Positions 22,935 through 34,715 of a stretch of DNA of 64,000 nt are shown one piece after another; positions within the stretch are counted from its first letter, which is position 1; the number at the start of each line of letters is the position of its first letter. The notes beneath the pieces were generated by a model. The model did not search any database. It was not told the origin of the DNA and saw nothing but the letters and a program-made list of their open reading frames with translations. The DNA is from Drechmeria coniospora. Taxonomy: Eukaryota; Ascomycota; Sordariomycetes; Hypocreales; Ophiocordycipitaceae. The stretch covers positions 8,552,520-8,616,519 of the forward strand of contig NC_054389.1 of assembly GCF_001625195.1 (NCBI RefSeq), read 5' to 3'. The translations under genes and the position numbers were made by a program.

Positions 22935-24362
22935 TCGACGACCGTGCTTTGAGCGGTGGCCAACAGCATCGACTCGCTGACCGTTGGAGGTGCAACGCTC
23001 AGCTCTCATAGTTGTTCTCCTAGCTTTCGACGTGCACGTCCATGCACCATGCACCATGCACCGTTCAGCTCATGCATGGTCCTGCCCTCGACCAATTTCG
23101 CCCAAGAACCGGCGTGTTTGTGATGAAGTATAGAGAATCGATTCGATTCGAACCCATGGCCTGCCAGCCTGCTCCGCTCCATGACGACTGGCGACCTCTG
23201 CCTCTGCATGTCTGCATCCGTACCTATCCCATGTACATTGCCGAAATTGTTCCACACCGATGAGCACGTGCCTGCGTTGAGCCGAGCACGTGCATCATCT
23301 TGCTTGGCCCGAGCATTAAGCAAGCGGCGTGGTTATGTCTGAGACGAGGAGGGGGGACGAAACTTGTTTGGCCCTTGTACCATACTCTACAGGCCTGCCT
23401 GCCGTCTTGGGATCCGTCCGTCAAGTGCCACTCCATGTCGACAACATGAATACGTCATCCGTTGCTCGTTCGTCAACACCGCAGTGCTACCAACAACCAA
23501 ATACTGTCCGCTGACCGCAACTGATGGTCATATGATGTTCGTGTAATGGTTGTGACAGCATTGGCACAGTTCTTCATGAGGAAACCGACCGTCGAACGTA
23601 TCCTGCCACCATCATGAGAGTTCCTTGCTGCACCCCCCGCTGTACCCTGCATGCTCGGGCCGACGCTTAACAACCGGATACCCAACGAATACATCCATCC
23701 ACGAGATGAGAAAAGGTGTCATAGGTGTATATATTTGGCTGATGATGCGTGCTTCTGCTACGAAGCACCGACGACGCATCGGTTGCGTGGAGAAGATACG
23801 AATGCTTGCCTACCATCGGCCCATCATCAGACCGTGACGCACCTATACATGCTCGCATGCCACTGCGACCAAGCGTTGCCCGAAGCTGTGAACGTGAATG
23901 AATGCCAGATGGCCGACGCGCCTGCGTACCACTGCGGCAGCGCCCCGACAGTTCAACCAACCTGTGTCTTGTCGGCAACCTTTCATGATCGCTACAGTAA
24001 AAGGGGGTGTCGCGGACGTCAGGCTCATCATGGTGTGGCCAAACCGACCAATCATGTAGCATCAACCCATCACCATCACCGGTTCGGAACTGCCAGCATA
24101 TCGGGCCTGTCCTACTTCGGATCCTCGTACGATGCTATCTACAAGCCGAAACGTGTAACACGCAACGACATCGCAGGAGAGGCGACGACGGGATCCATAT
24201 CTCGTGCTTTATTCCTACTACCCATGTACGCTCGCCCCGAATTTTGCATACGAGAAACGCAAGCCCTTTCCCATCCATGCAAGTCACAAACGTTAGAAAA
24301 TTTCCGTCCGTCCCCTCGTCCAAAAGGCTGATGAGGACGCCTGCCACCGCCGATTGCACCCT

Positions 24363-27093
24363 TCAACCCCGCACGGCCGCGCCGAGAGCGCCGCCGGTGA
24401 ACTGCGTGCCGCCGGCCTGTCTCTGCGTGTTGCCGCCAATGCGAGGGCCGCCTCGGCCGCCGCCCCGTCCGCCGCGGCCGCCGCGTCCTCGGCCTCCCTG
24501 TCGCTCGAATGCGTTCGACGTTCCCTGCGTCCGCTGCTCCAGCGTCCGCTCGTTGGTCTCGATGAGCGCGCTCGCCTTGTCCGAGAGTGTGAGGGCGAGG
24601 GACTGCAGCCGGCTGAGCTCGACACCCTTGCGGAAGATGACCGTCGACGTCACCTGGTCCAGGGAAGCCGCGAGTTCCTCGTGGCTGATCATCTTGCTGA
24701 CGACGGCCGCCACCTTGGTGGCGTCCAGCTCGAACATGCCGCCGAGCGTCTCGAGCGCGAGCGTGTCGTAGAAGGGAGCGTAGGTGAATAGGTAGGTCCG
24801 CAGGCCCTCCTCCTGAATCTGCTTCGAGAGCATCTCCTTGATCTCCTCCGAGTTCGGCATCAGCTCCCAGATCTTGATGCTGTGGATGAACGTCGTCGAC
24901 TTCTTCCACTCGCCGGCGGCGAGCGCCTTGGACGCCTGCATCACGTGGTCACGCGTGTTCTCCGGGGGGCCCGTGAAGATCTGCCTCTCATGATACTCGA
25001 GCATGCGCCTGTACGTCTTGCTGATCACACGCTTCTTGACATCCGGAGACGATCCGGTCTGGGCCAGCAGAGGAATTTCCAGCAGCATGCTGCACGTCAG
25101 GTACACGCACTCGAGCAGCTCCAGGTTGATGTGCATGTGGAAGGGCAGCTGTCGCTGCTTCTCCAGCCGCTCCTGCTCGGGCGACACCTGGTTGTATCGC
25201 TGCATCATGACGCCCTGGGCGAGCAGCTCCTTCTGCCGACCGCTGCCGCAGATCTCCTGCAGCGTGTTCTGCGCCTCGTAGACGAGGCCCTTGCGGAAGG
25301 CGCACAAGCCGACCTGCACCAGCGTACGGTTGTACAGAATCTGGCTCTGGACGTCAAAGTTGGGAATCGACTCTTGCAGATGGGACATGAGCATCATGTC
25401 ACGAGACTTGTAGTACTCGCCGTGGAGGGCGAGGAAGTACACTTGGCACATCATGGCGCGCGCGCGAATGATGCCGTCGCTGTTGCTGAACAGATAGTTG
25501 CAGAGAACGTTGACGAGGTTGCCCGCGTCCTGTGCCTCGGTGCGGGGTGTGATGACGGACTGAACCTTGTCGCCGACCTCCTTCCAGCAGTTCTCCTCGA
25601 ACGTCTTCACGACTTGGGAAGGCTACCGTTCGGTCAGCAAACGTTTTCACCGCGCACGGGGGCGGCGTTACCTTGAAATAAACGTGTTCCAGTCGTCGCA
25701 TGACAATGCGATTGACGCTGTCCTGGGGAATGTCGAGGGCCTCGTCCTTGCGCAGGTACTCGTAGTACAGCAGCCCGCGGAAGATGATGTTGTACAACGC
25801 GCCCTCGTCCTGAAGTCGCTCGATGTACTCGGATGTGTGGGGGTCGATGCTCTGAAGCGAGCGGACGAGCTCGTCGTCGAGCCTCTCGACGTACGACACG
25901 ATGCTGCCGGCGACCTTGATGTACTTCTCGCCAGGCTGCAGCGTGGGTGGCTTCTCGTCATCTTCCCACTCCTCCGTGTTCTCGACCACCACGTAGTCGT
26001 GGTTCTTCTCGAGAATCGACAGGAGGGTGGACAGCTCCTTCTCGGCAGCCTTCCAGTGCTCCAGCGGCATCACGTTGGCCGTGCCGGATCCCAGGTCAAA
26101 TCGAGCGGAAATGATGGTGAGGAGAACTCGAATCTGCTGGTATGGCGTGTTGGCAATCTCGTTCAGCTTCTCCATAACCTTGATCTGCTCCAACCGGTCC
26201 GTGTTCTTCTTGCCACGGGACTCGAAAATTGTTCGCAGGTGCTTGAAGATGCTCTCGGGCGTGTATTGCAGAGTCCGTCCACCCTTGCCGACCGTGGCAA
26301 AACCCTCATCGCCCAAGTCCTCGACAGTAGGTTCGGCCTCGAGCTTGGGCAGTTTCTTGGGCTTGGAGACGACGACGGTGATCTCCTCTTCGTCGTCAGA
26401 CTCCATGAAGCCTTCCTTGTCTTCCCGATAGGCATCGACCTGGGCCTGGTGCTCCTTGCTGGACTTCTTAATTTTCTGTTTCACAGCGTTCAAGGCTCTG
26501 GCCTGGATGGCGTTCATCTTCTTGGGCGTGACTTTTTGCTTGGCGAGAGCCTCGTTCATAAAATCTTCCAGTTCGGCGATGACGCGGACGTACGGCTTGG
26601 GCGTCTTGCCGCCATCCTGGAGCTTTGTGACTTGTCGGCTCAGCTTGTCGAACTCTGTGGCCCATCATTAGAATCCAACGGCATTGATGGTGAACAACGT
26701 TTAAATCATCAGAGTATAAAACTCATCGTAGAACGTACCGGCAGAGATGAGCGTCCAGTCGCCATTCTTCTGGCCGTTCTCGATCTGCTTAATCGACGCC
26801 TCGAGCTCGTCCAGACGTTTGTCCTTGGCACTCCTGACCTTGGCGCGTACTTCGTCATCGCTGTCTTCGCTCTCGGAGTCGGCATCCCTCAAGAATTTGC
26901 TGGCACCTTTGCCGCCACCGCCTTCTTCATCGCTGGAGTCGTCGCTGTCCTCCTCAGAGGCGTCTTCGTCCGAGTCCTCATCTGAATCGTTCTGGTCGAT
27001 GACCTTCTCCTCCTCCTCTTCGGAGTAGAGCTCCTCCTCATCGCTGGAGGAGTCGCTCGAGCTGTCGTCGCCACCGCGAAAGAATCGAGACAT
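24363..27093 (-). CDS. NIP1: Translation initiation factor eIF3 subunit c
   Basis: Three exons, 26739-27093, 25672-26654 and 24363-25622, with introns of 84 and 49 nt, give 865 residues, the normal size for fungal eIF3c. The start MSRFFRGG followed by a long Ser/Asp/Glu-rich acidic region is the conserved N-terminus that contacts eIF1 and eIF5. The middle has the conserved [25 protein letters not shown] and [14 protein letters not shown] blocks. The C-terminal PCI region contains [13 protein letters not shown] and [17 protein letters not shown], and the protein ends in an RGG-rich tail. eIF3c is a core scaffold of eIF3 in the 43S preinitiation complex in the cytoplasm. The gene is divergent from the ISA2 gene, with 339 bases between start codons. 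A long antisense plus-strand frame is only a shadow. Confidence 0.95.
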
Positions 27094-27432
27094 GATGGGC
27101 GTCGTGTGTTCCTCTGGTCCTAATTCTCGAAGGGAATTCGTTCGCGAGAATGCGCGGGGTCAGAGTAGGGAGGGTCAAAAATTGATGATTTTTGGTGGGA
27201 GGTGGGGCGTGCGATTTGGGGCTTAGCGAAAGGTACTGGTACTTCACTTCTCAAGTTCTCATTTTTCGTTGCACGTTACCTTAAACCGTCTTGCTTATGT
27301 CAGCAGGTATTCTGGCCACTGGAATGCCGCTATTGCTGGTTAGTCCCAGATGGAGCTGCTTCCTCGGCGCCAACTTTTTTCCCCATCATCAGCCGACACT
27401 GAATCACAACGCATGGCGCTCCCAGTGACTAC
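27094..27432. promoter_or_regulatory. Shared divergent promoter, eIF3c and ISA2
   Basis: 339 bases between two divergent start codons must hold both promoters. I see pyrimidine-rich leader sequence on the eIF3c side and no motif that I can name with confidence. Confidence 0.5.
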
Positions 27433-28213
27433 ATGATGAAGTCTCTTCGCTGCGTATGCAACGCCTCTGCTGCCCGATTATTTGTTCAAGTTGCGATTCG
27501 CCGCTACTTGGCAATAGCTGCGCCGTCAGCTGCTCCTCTAGATTTTCTGATGCCGCGTGTTGCAGCTTCATGTTCGCGAGTAGGTGAGAGCTCATATCGA
27601 CGGTCTCACCATTCGATACGGCCCTCGAATACACGTTTTTCCCGTCTCTCGAATCACCGTTTACTCAGCAGGCCCTTTTCAGTCTCGTCTTGTAGAAAAA
27701 CGACCTCTTGCGTCCTGAACCCGCAACAGGATGAGGATGGCAAGGAGATGATGCTCGACATTACCCCCCGTGCTGCAAAGGTATGTTGACTCCGCTTGTG
27801 CATGCATTTTTACATATGTTAAGTACATAATCGCATCACAGCGACTGTCAGAAATTATGAGCAAAGACAAGAACCCGAACCTGGCTCTCCGCATTCAAGT
27901 CGAGAGCGGCGGCTGCCACGGATTCCAATACCTCATGAGCCTCATCACTATCCCCCCCAAGGACTCGGCTGAGTGGTCGACTGTCGTCAACGAGGATGAC
28001 ACTATCTTCCAATACTCGCATGACGACGTTGATCCAAATTTACCATCTCATGCTTGTGCGAGGATAATACTGGATGAGCCGTCTCTGGACCTCCTCAAGG
28101 GAAGCAAAGTAGACTTTACCATGGAGTTGATTGGGTCACAATTCAAGATCACCGACAATCCTCACGCCACCAGCAGCTGCGGATGCGGTACGAGCTTCGA
28201 CATCAAGATGTAG
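27433..28213 (+). CDS. ISA2: Mitochondrial iron-sulfur assembly protein Isa2
   Basis: Two exons, 27433-27780 and 27842-28213, with a 61-nt intron (GTATGT donor, CACAG acceptor), give 239 residues. The first 100 residues are Arg/Ser-rich and nearly free of acidic residues, as expected of a mitochondrial targeting sequence with an extended linker. The A-type scaffold domain starts near DITPRAAKRLSEIM and keeps the three conserved cysteines: ESGGCHGFQY and the terminal SSCGCGTSF. The insertion containing WSTVVNEDDTIFQY before the LLKGSKVDF block favours Isa2 over Isa1. Isa1 and Isa2 act with Iba57 to make [4Fe-4S] clusters for aconitase and lipoate synthase in the matrix. The second in-frame ATG directly follows the first, so the exact start hardly matters. 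Confidence 0.92.
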
Positions 28214-28478
28214 CCCTTACACATCTCCATTCAACGGAGATTGCTTAAGAAGTTAAATCCATAGCTTCGCTTGTGACGATGGTGTCTGGCAGTCTATAAA
28301 TTTGTTCATACAGCATGGTCATAGGCAGATTCATCATCAACTGGAGGAATGAACTTCATAGCAACGATCTCACGGTTGGAAGCTCTAGTGTCATTAAAGG
28401 AATCAATTTACCATAAAACCCTTTCATGATACCAACGCCAAGCAACCATGCACTTTTCCAGCCAAGCCACAATCAAAT

Positions 28479-29962
28479 CTAGTTCATCTGGCGGATGAGA
28501 GCGTTGATGTGCTCCTCACGGTTGCCAAGATCACCACCCTCAATGAAGTGCTTGAACTTGCGAGGGCGGAATCCGCCCGTGGGGTTGCTCAGCTTGAAGG
28601 GCCACAGGAAGTTGGCGGCCTGCTTGAAGTTGGGGCCAACCGTGTAGATCTCGTGGATGAGATCCTCCATGCAGACGATGCCGTACTTTCCGAGGTTCTC
28701 CTCGATGATGGAGTTGTCGGTAAGGGCAATGCGCTGCTTGTCAACCTTTCCGTAGCCGCGCTTGTACACGAGCTCCTTGATGGACTTAAGGTTGGGGTAG
28801 CCGTAGGCGATCCAGGGCTCAACAATCTTCAACATCTCAGTGGTGGCCTTGGTGACACGGATGAAGACGCCGTTGTTGATCTGAAGAAGACGGAGCAGCT
28901 GGAGGATCTTGCGAGGCTTAGGAGGCATCTTGTTGATACTGGTAGGGAAGTCAGCACTGCCGAGGCCAAATCAGCGGTGAATGACCTACCCCTTGATGCG
29001 GACGACGAAGATCAGCTTGGACTCGGCGGCGATATAGGCGGAGTCGTTCTCCTTGGCGACGCGGGCCAGGCGAATCTTCTCGCGCTCGCCATCGCGGTAC
29101 TCCTTGACGTACTTCTCGGCACGCTTGAAGATGACACCACGCTTCTCCTTGTTGGCCTGTTGAATAATTCGTTAACACTTGATCCCCAAGAGTTGAACAG
29201 AAAATTTTGGATGTATCGGCATATCAGACCCGAAAGAAGGTTAATTGTTCAACAACATCGACTTTAATGTCTAGTTGACAAAATATGTTGTGCATCATCA
29301 TGCCAGAAAAGAACGAAAAGGTACACTTACAGCCTTCTTCTTCTGGACGGTGGCAAGTCGCTCAGCGCGAGCCTTCTCCTGGCTCTTGCGCTTCTTGAGA
29401 AGAGTCTCAGGGACCAGGATCTGGTCGTGGGTAGGGACAGTACTACATTGCAATCAAGATTAGTACGGGTCCAGCATACCGCGCATGGTATGGAAGAGAG
29501 CGCCGGCGCGAGAATTGCAGCTGAAGCGCAGCATTCTCTGCTTTGGCTGACTCGAAATGAATTTGATCGGTGAACAGAGTGTTCGGCATCACAATTTCTT
29601 GCGACACGTCTCTCATTCGTTCATCCGACAACAATCCCGAACAAAGGTTCAAGAAGCATGGTGGTAAGACGATGGTCGGTGCGTATTTCAGCAGCTGCGA
29701 CTTCCGTTCTCAACAATCAATTTGAGGGAGAAGATGTAAGTCTTCATCCCCAACACCCCGAACACCGTCACCCCGTCGCCAAACGGCATGTGTAGTCTGG
29801 TCGACGGAGGGAGGCGTTCGGGAGAGGATCGAGCTGGCAGTGCGACTATTCCGAGTCGCTTGCCCAGCGAGAGGACCGCGAACAATCTGCAATGAACTCG
29901 AGGTCGGGCTCAATGCCTATGGTGGCGCATTCTCAGGAAGGGAAGACATACAGGGCACCCAT
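28479..29962 (-). CDS. RPL7: 60S ribosomal protein L7 (uL30)
   Basis: Four exons, 29952-29962, 29331-29442, 28990-29156 and 28479-28938, give 249 residues, the usual eukaryotic L7 length. Conserved blocks are clear: [49 protein letters not shown] split by a 51-nt intron, [36 protein letters not shown] and the [20 protein letters not shown] end. The protein binds 5S/25S rRNA in the large subunit. The first exon is only 11 nt: I chose an ATG at 29962 in a good context (ACAAAATGG), because it is followed by a GTATGT donor and its phase matches the exon beginning with ACTGTCCCTACC. The resulting first intron is 509 nt. Product is certain; exon 1 is likely but not proven. The gene is divergent from RPS14. 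Confidence 0.93.
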
Positions 29963-30259
29963 TTTGTCGACGTCGGCTCGTTGATGTCGGTTAGTACTGG
30001 AGAAGAAGGAAGCTGTGGGAAACGCTCAACTGGCGAGAACCTTTTTTTCGCTCTCTCAAAAAGTGGGGTCACTGGCCGTTACTGGTAGGGTAGGGCTGGA
30101 AAACTTGCCCACACTATGTAATTCTCTGATTTTTCTGCCACGACCCACCGCCTTTGTTAGCCGTTCGTCCGCACTAAACACCACGATAGTAATTTCTCGT
30201 GAGAGATAGGCCTTTCCAACGCCAACAGTCAAGAAACCAGACGTCGCCAAAACGCCAAC
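29963..30259. promoter_or_regulatory. Shared divergent ribosomal-protein promoter
   Basis: 297 bases between the start codons of RPL7 (minus) and RPS14 (plus). At 30087-30096 the sequence AGGGTAGGGC matches nine of ten bases of the HomolE box (AGGGTAGGGT) known from fission-yeast ribosomal-protein promoters. It is also close to the Tbf1-type telomere-repeat-like sites that control ribosomal-protein genes in many ascomycetes. The match is visible; the regulatory role is inferred. Confidence 0.55.
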
Positions 30260-30885
<626 letters not shown>

Positions 30886-31250
30886 ATTGTTGGCAATCGA
30901 AGTGGCATCGGTTGCTGGCATGCATTTGGACGAGGAGTTTCGGTTACTTGGTTGCTCTGTGGCGTTGAGAAATACGAGGGGAACGGCATTTACGCCTGGT
31001 CTCCATTCTACGATGCTCTGTTGGGCCTGACCTAGGTCCACGTTGCACTAGATAGATGTTAAATTCGCCCAAAGAAGGCCTATAAACAGTACTCCTTGTT
31101 CAGCAAACGGTACCCGGTGTGAGGTGGTGTCACGAGGTGTTCGATGTGAAAGTGAAGGTTTCAATTGTCAACTACCTGTATGTTACCAGTATGTACCCAA
31201 CTCCGCGCTCAATGATGAGTGTTATCGTGTTGTCATCTTTGTCTAAGTCA
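30886..31250. other. Convergent 3' intergenic spacer
   Basis: 365 bases between the RPS14 stop and the end of the Rad26-like gene, which converge. A/T-richer than the flanks. No gene or motif that I can support. Confidence 0.5.
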
Positions 31251-34200
31251 TTACTTTAATCTCCACATACCCCTGCCCGCACCACCAGCCTTGTTCAAGA
31301 TGGCAACTCTGTCTAGTGCCAGCTTGAACTCGTCGCTCTGCTTCTTCCCTGGACAGTACGTATTGAAATGGTCGACGAGCATCTTACTGGGAACGCGTCC
31401 GTTATGTCGGTTGATGAACGTTTTGATCATGATCATGAAGTCCTTGGCCTTGAGGTTCCTGTCCGTGCCTGGAGTCCTAGATCGCGAGCTGCTCTCGCTG
31501 GCATCACCGTTGAGGCCCTGTCTATCAGCCAGGTTTCTCATGATGCCGGCAGAGCTTGGTCCAGCCCGGCGACGGTTGGCACCCGGGCGGCCTCCAGTGC
31601 CGACTTCCCCAGTCCATGTCACGGTTCCGATGGGAACACGACGAGCCTCCTGAGCTGCAAGGCGAAGATGAGCAGCTGCTTGGCGAGCCACTTGGTTTGC
31701 CTCCTGGCGCAGAACGCCAATATCCGCCTTCGCCTTTTGTGGACCATTCACAATCTGCTCGTGGTCGTATGCGCTGTTGACTGAACGCGCGAATATTCCC
31801 TCCAGCATGCGCTTCTCGTCATGAACCGACTTTTCCTCCGTGAACTCTTCCATACCAGCAAGCATATTCATGCCCTGCAGCTCGCCTTGTTCAACGTCAT
31901 CATGACGTCTTTTTCTAGCAGCCACCGCGGCTTTCTTCATATTTCTTGTGCTGGCCAAGTCAACCTCGGCGCCCTTGAACACTTCACTTCGCTGTAGAGC
32001 TGGGTCATCCCCTGGGTTGTAACTGAACAGGTCATATAGATCCGACAGGTCATATGAGCTCCGCTGTTTTGGGTCCTTCAAGACTTTATTCGTCATGAAC
32101 TGCTTGAAAATCTGCCGATGATAAATCTTCTCCTCAATGGTCCCTTCCGTCATGAGACGGTAGATCTTGACAGGTTTGTTCTGCCCTAATCTCCAGGCGC
32201 GTTCTCGGGCCTGCAGGTCGGTAGATGGGTTCCAATCCGGGTCAAATATGATTATACGATCGGCACCGGTGAGATTGGTACCCAATCCACCCGTTCGCGT
32301 CGTCATGAGAAATACATGGATCTGGGGGTCGGTGTTAAACCTGTCAATCATGGGCTGACGCTGGTCCACCGGAGTTTCTCCGTCCATTCGCACATACGAG
32401 ATGCCGCATTCCCTCATGCATTTCTCGATAATGTTAAGCATAAGCTTGCCCTGGGAAAATAGAAGTGTCTTATGACCATTCGGGATCATGACTTTTCGCA
32501 GCAGGTCCTTGGTCAGCTGCATCTTGGCAGAGAGCTTCGGGCGACCATAGTCGTAGCCAGGTTTGTTCTTCAGGTTCTTGTCCAGAAGATCTGGGTGGTT
32601 GCAAATCTTACGCAGAACATCAATGCCGTACAGGGATTGGCGTTTGCGGTTCAAGATGGCAGAAACTTCGTCCGAGTGGAGAAAAGCCTCGTATGCCTCG
32701 CGTTGGCCATCGGTCAACTTGCAAAACAGCACCTGCTCCGTCTTCTCGGGAAGATCCGCAGCAACATCGACCTTTAAACGCTGAAGCAGGTACTCGCCGA
32801 TGGTTTCCTTCAACGCTTCGGCGCATTTCTCGGCCGTCATGACTTGGAGGTTGGATGCGTTGGCGTAGCCACCTTGACGGATTGGGATCTCGAACTGGGT
32901 TCGGAAATTCACCAACGTCCCGAGACGCATCGGGTAGATGAAGTCGAAGAGCGACCAAAGCTCCGTCAGATTGTTCTGCACAGGGGTCCCGGACAGAATG
33001 ACGCGGTTGGGCGTGTTGAGCTCCTTGCAGGTCACAGTGATCTCAGCGTTGGGATTCCGAATCTTGTGCCCCTCGTCAAGCACGGCGTACTCCCATTCCA
33101 CCGGGAGCAGCTCATTCGCATAGGTCTGCAAGCCTGTGTAGGTCGTCACAAGGACATGGCCTTTTTCGACCACCTTTTTGACAATCCGCCTCGCAGCACT
33201 CTGTGACTTGTTCGCAATGGGACGATAGTGCTCCACATCGTAGTCATCTTCCAGCCTGGGGTTCATCATGCCGCTTCCCGACGAGTGCAAGATCGAGACG
33301 CGAAGCGGAGGCCACCAACGATGAAACTCGCTCACCCATTGGCGCAGCAAGGTGGCGGGAGCGACAACAATGACGGGTCGGTTCAGCTTCTTGCTATAAT
33401 GAAGGGCGGCGATGAAGGCGATCAACTGCACAGTCTTCCCCAGCCCCATCTCGTCGCCAATGATTCCGCCAACGCCCTGCTTGTATAGCTCAGCGAGCCA
33501 TTGGACGCCAGTCTTTTGGTATCCAAACAAAGAGGGGTGTATGTCGCCCGGAAGTTTCAAATCGTCATCGAAGTGATGGTCCGCATTGTCGGGTGCGGGT
33601 TGGAGCCATTCATCTTCTCCATCGCTATCCGCAACAGCATCACCGGATGCCTCTTGTTGTCGACGAGCACGTCTGGCACGACTTCGCCGAGTGACCCAGT
33701 CCTCCAATCGCCTCCTGTAGTGGACCTCGCTGCCGTCATCGATTTTGCTAAGATCAATAACCTCCTGCTGCTGGCCCTTTTCCTTGGCCTTCTCCTTCCG
33801 ACGCGCGTCTCGAGCCAGGTCATCCTCCGTGCCCTGCTGCCAGATGGCGACGTCAGGGGACTCCGATCCGGACGAGCTTTCCGGCTCAAAATCCGACGAA
33901 GGACTGCGCACCGTCTCGACACGCTGCTTCTTCCGAGGTCTAGGAGGAGAAGACTCGTTTCCGGCTGCAAGGGGCGAGACCTGCTGCTGTCCAGCAACCG
34001 CTGTGTCCTCGACAAAGCCTGGGCGTCGCAACAACTGATGCGACGTCGGGCCGTCGACATCCTTGTTGAACTGCTCGGCAGCAGCCTCTTCCTCGGCGTC
34101 CAAGATCGCATTTGCTAGCTGCCCTTCTAGGCCCTGCGGTCTCGGACCGCCAATTTTGGCAAAGGGTGTGATTTTTCCAGTTCGGATCAGATACTCGCGA

Positions 34201-34715
34201 TGGCTCTCCCCGGGCAACTTGCCGGATTTGGGAATGCTGGAGGCTTCCAATTGATCTATCTGATGGCGCTTGTCGATGCGAGACTGGAAGTCAGCAATGT
34301 CGTTCGTCACCTGGCGAATCTCTTCGTCTATCCTCGCAATTTCTTTCTGCACATTGCGAGACTGGTACGGGTTGCCAAGAACCTTCTGGAGCTTATTCTT
34401 CTCCTTATCAAGCTGCATCTGCAGTCGCCTTTTCGTGCCATCGAGCTTTTCGATTCTATTTTGGTCCTTTTTGTCCTCTGCTTCCATCAGAGCTGCGTTG
34501 GCTTGCAGTGTGATGTCTCGTTCCAGTTCATCTTGGTCCCGGACGGTGCCGGTCAGATTTCTCAAAGCGTCTTCCTCGCTCATTCCTGTAGTATCTTGTT
34601 TCTCGGTGGCTGGAGCGCCTTCAGAAGCCTCGTGAGCGACCGGGACCGTTCTCTCTACCAGGGAAAACTGATCGTCCACGGGGACGCTTCCATTCTGCTC
34701 TCGTTCAGTGTCCAT
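31251..34715 (-). CDS. RAD26: SNF2 ATPase, Cockayne syndrome B / Rad26 homologue
   Basis: Single exon, 1154 residues. The N-terminal third is charged, with coiled-coil-like stretches (residues about 65-160) and an acidic Ser-rich linker. The SNF2 ATPase core has motif I GDEMGLGKT (near 418), motif Ia VVAPATLLRQW, motif II DEGH (near 547), motif III LSGTPVQNNLTELWSLFDFI, and in the second lobe RMDGETPVDQRQ, TTRTGGLGTNLTGAD and the QARERAWRLGQ motif VI (near 830-850). The DEGH box with KIRNPNAEIT and the order of blocks match the CSB/Rad26 (fission yeast Rhp26) branch, which displaces stalled RNA polymerase II and starts transcription-coupled nucleotide-excision repair in the nucleus. The C-terminal WHD-like segment (FNTYCPGKKQSDEFKLALD) is also seen in fungal Rad26. 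Lack of introns in a gene this long is notable beside its intron-rich neighbours. Confidence 0.94.
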   Translation of the reverse strand: MDTEREQNGSVPVDDQFSLVERTVPVAHEASEGAPATEKQDTTGMSEEDALRNLTGTVRDQDELERDITLQANAALMEAEDKKDQNRIEKLDGTKRRLQMQLDKEKNKLQKVLGNPYQSRNVQKEIARIDEEIRQVTNDIADFQSRIDKRHQIDQLEASSIPKSGKLPGESHREYLIRTGKITPFAKIGGPRPQGLEGQLANAILDAEEEAAAEQFNKDVDGPTSHQLLRRPGFVEDTAVAGQQQVSPLAAGNESSPPRPRKKQRVETVRSPSSDFEPESSSGSESPDVAIWQQGTEDDLARDARRKEKAKEKGQQQEVIDLSKIDDGSEVHYRRRLEDWVTRRSRARRARRQQEASGDAVADSDGEDEWLQPAPDNADHHFDDDLKLPGDIHPSLFGYQKTGVQWLAELYKQGVGGIIGDEMGLGKTVQLIAFIAALHYSKKLNRPVIVVAPATLLRQWVSEFHRWWPPLRVSILHSSGSGMMNPRLEDDYDVEHYRPIANKSQSAARRIVKKVVEKGHVLVTTYTGLQTYANELLPVEWEYAVLDEGHKIRNPNAEITVTCKELNTPNRVILSGTPVQNNLTELWSLFDFIYPMRLGTLVNFRTQFEIPIRQGGYANASNLQVMTAEKCAEALKETIGEYLLQRLKVDVAADLPEKTEQVLFCKLTDGQREAYEAFLHSDEVSAILNRKRQSLYGIDVLRKICNHPDLLDKNLKNKPGYDYGRPKLSAKMQLTKDLLRKVMIPNGHKTLLFSQGKLMLNIIEKCMRECGISYVRMDGETPVDQRQPMIDRFNTDPQIHVFLMTTRTGGLGTNLTGADRIIIFDPDWNPSTDLQARERAWRLGQNKPVKIYRLMTEGTIEEKIYHRQIFKQFMTNKVLKDPKQRSSYDLSDLYDLFSYNPGDDPALQRSEVFKGAEVDLASTRNMKKAAVAARKRRHDDVEQGELQGMNMLAGMEEFTEEKSVHDEKRMLEGIFARSVNSAYDHEQIVNGPQKAKADIGVLRQEANQVARQAAAHLRLAAQEARRVPIGTVTWTGEVGTGGRPGANRRRAGPSSAGIMRNLADRQGLNGDASESSSRSRTPGTDRNLKAKDFMIMIKTFINRHNGRVPSKMLVDHFNTYCPGKKQSDEFKLALDRVAILNKAGGAGRGMWRLK

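Larger units (their letters stand above)
20928..24362. other. Long intergenic region with satellites
   Basis: About 3.4 kb between the CRAL-TRIO start and the eIF3c stop. It holds a degenerate hexamer tract (about 21110-21330), a G/T-rich run near 21890-22015, a TAC/GTA-rich stretch with CGGAGTAC motifs (22080-22640), a 23-bp minisatellite (22792-22934) and many GCAC/CATG words. A 226-codon plus frame at 23651-24331 has no domain or splice support. No gene called. Confidence 0.55.

Noticed and set aside
23130..23165. GGTTCGAATC-like word on the minus strand suggesting a tRNA T-loop
   Set aside because: The flanking five bases do not pair as a T-stem and no anticodon or acceptor arms are found.
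23651..24331. 226-codon plus frame, Cys/His-containing
   Set aside because: No spacing pattern of a zinc finger, no splice context, and it runs to the eIF3c 3' end; treated as chance.
25567..26985. 472-codon plus-strand open frame
   Set aside because: Antisense shadow of eIF3c; Val/Leu/Glu-rich composition arises from the codon bias of the real gene.
28509..29267. 252-codon plus frame
   Set aside because: Antisense shadow of RPL7 exons and introns.
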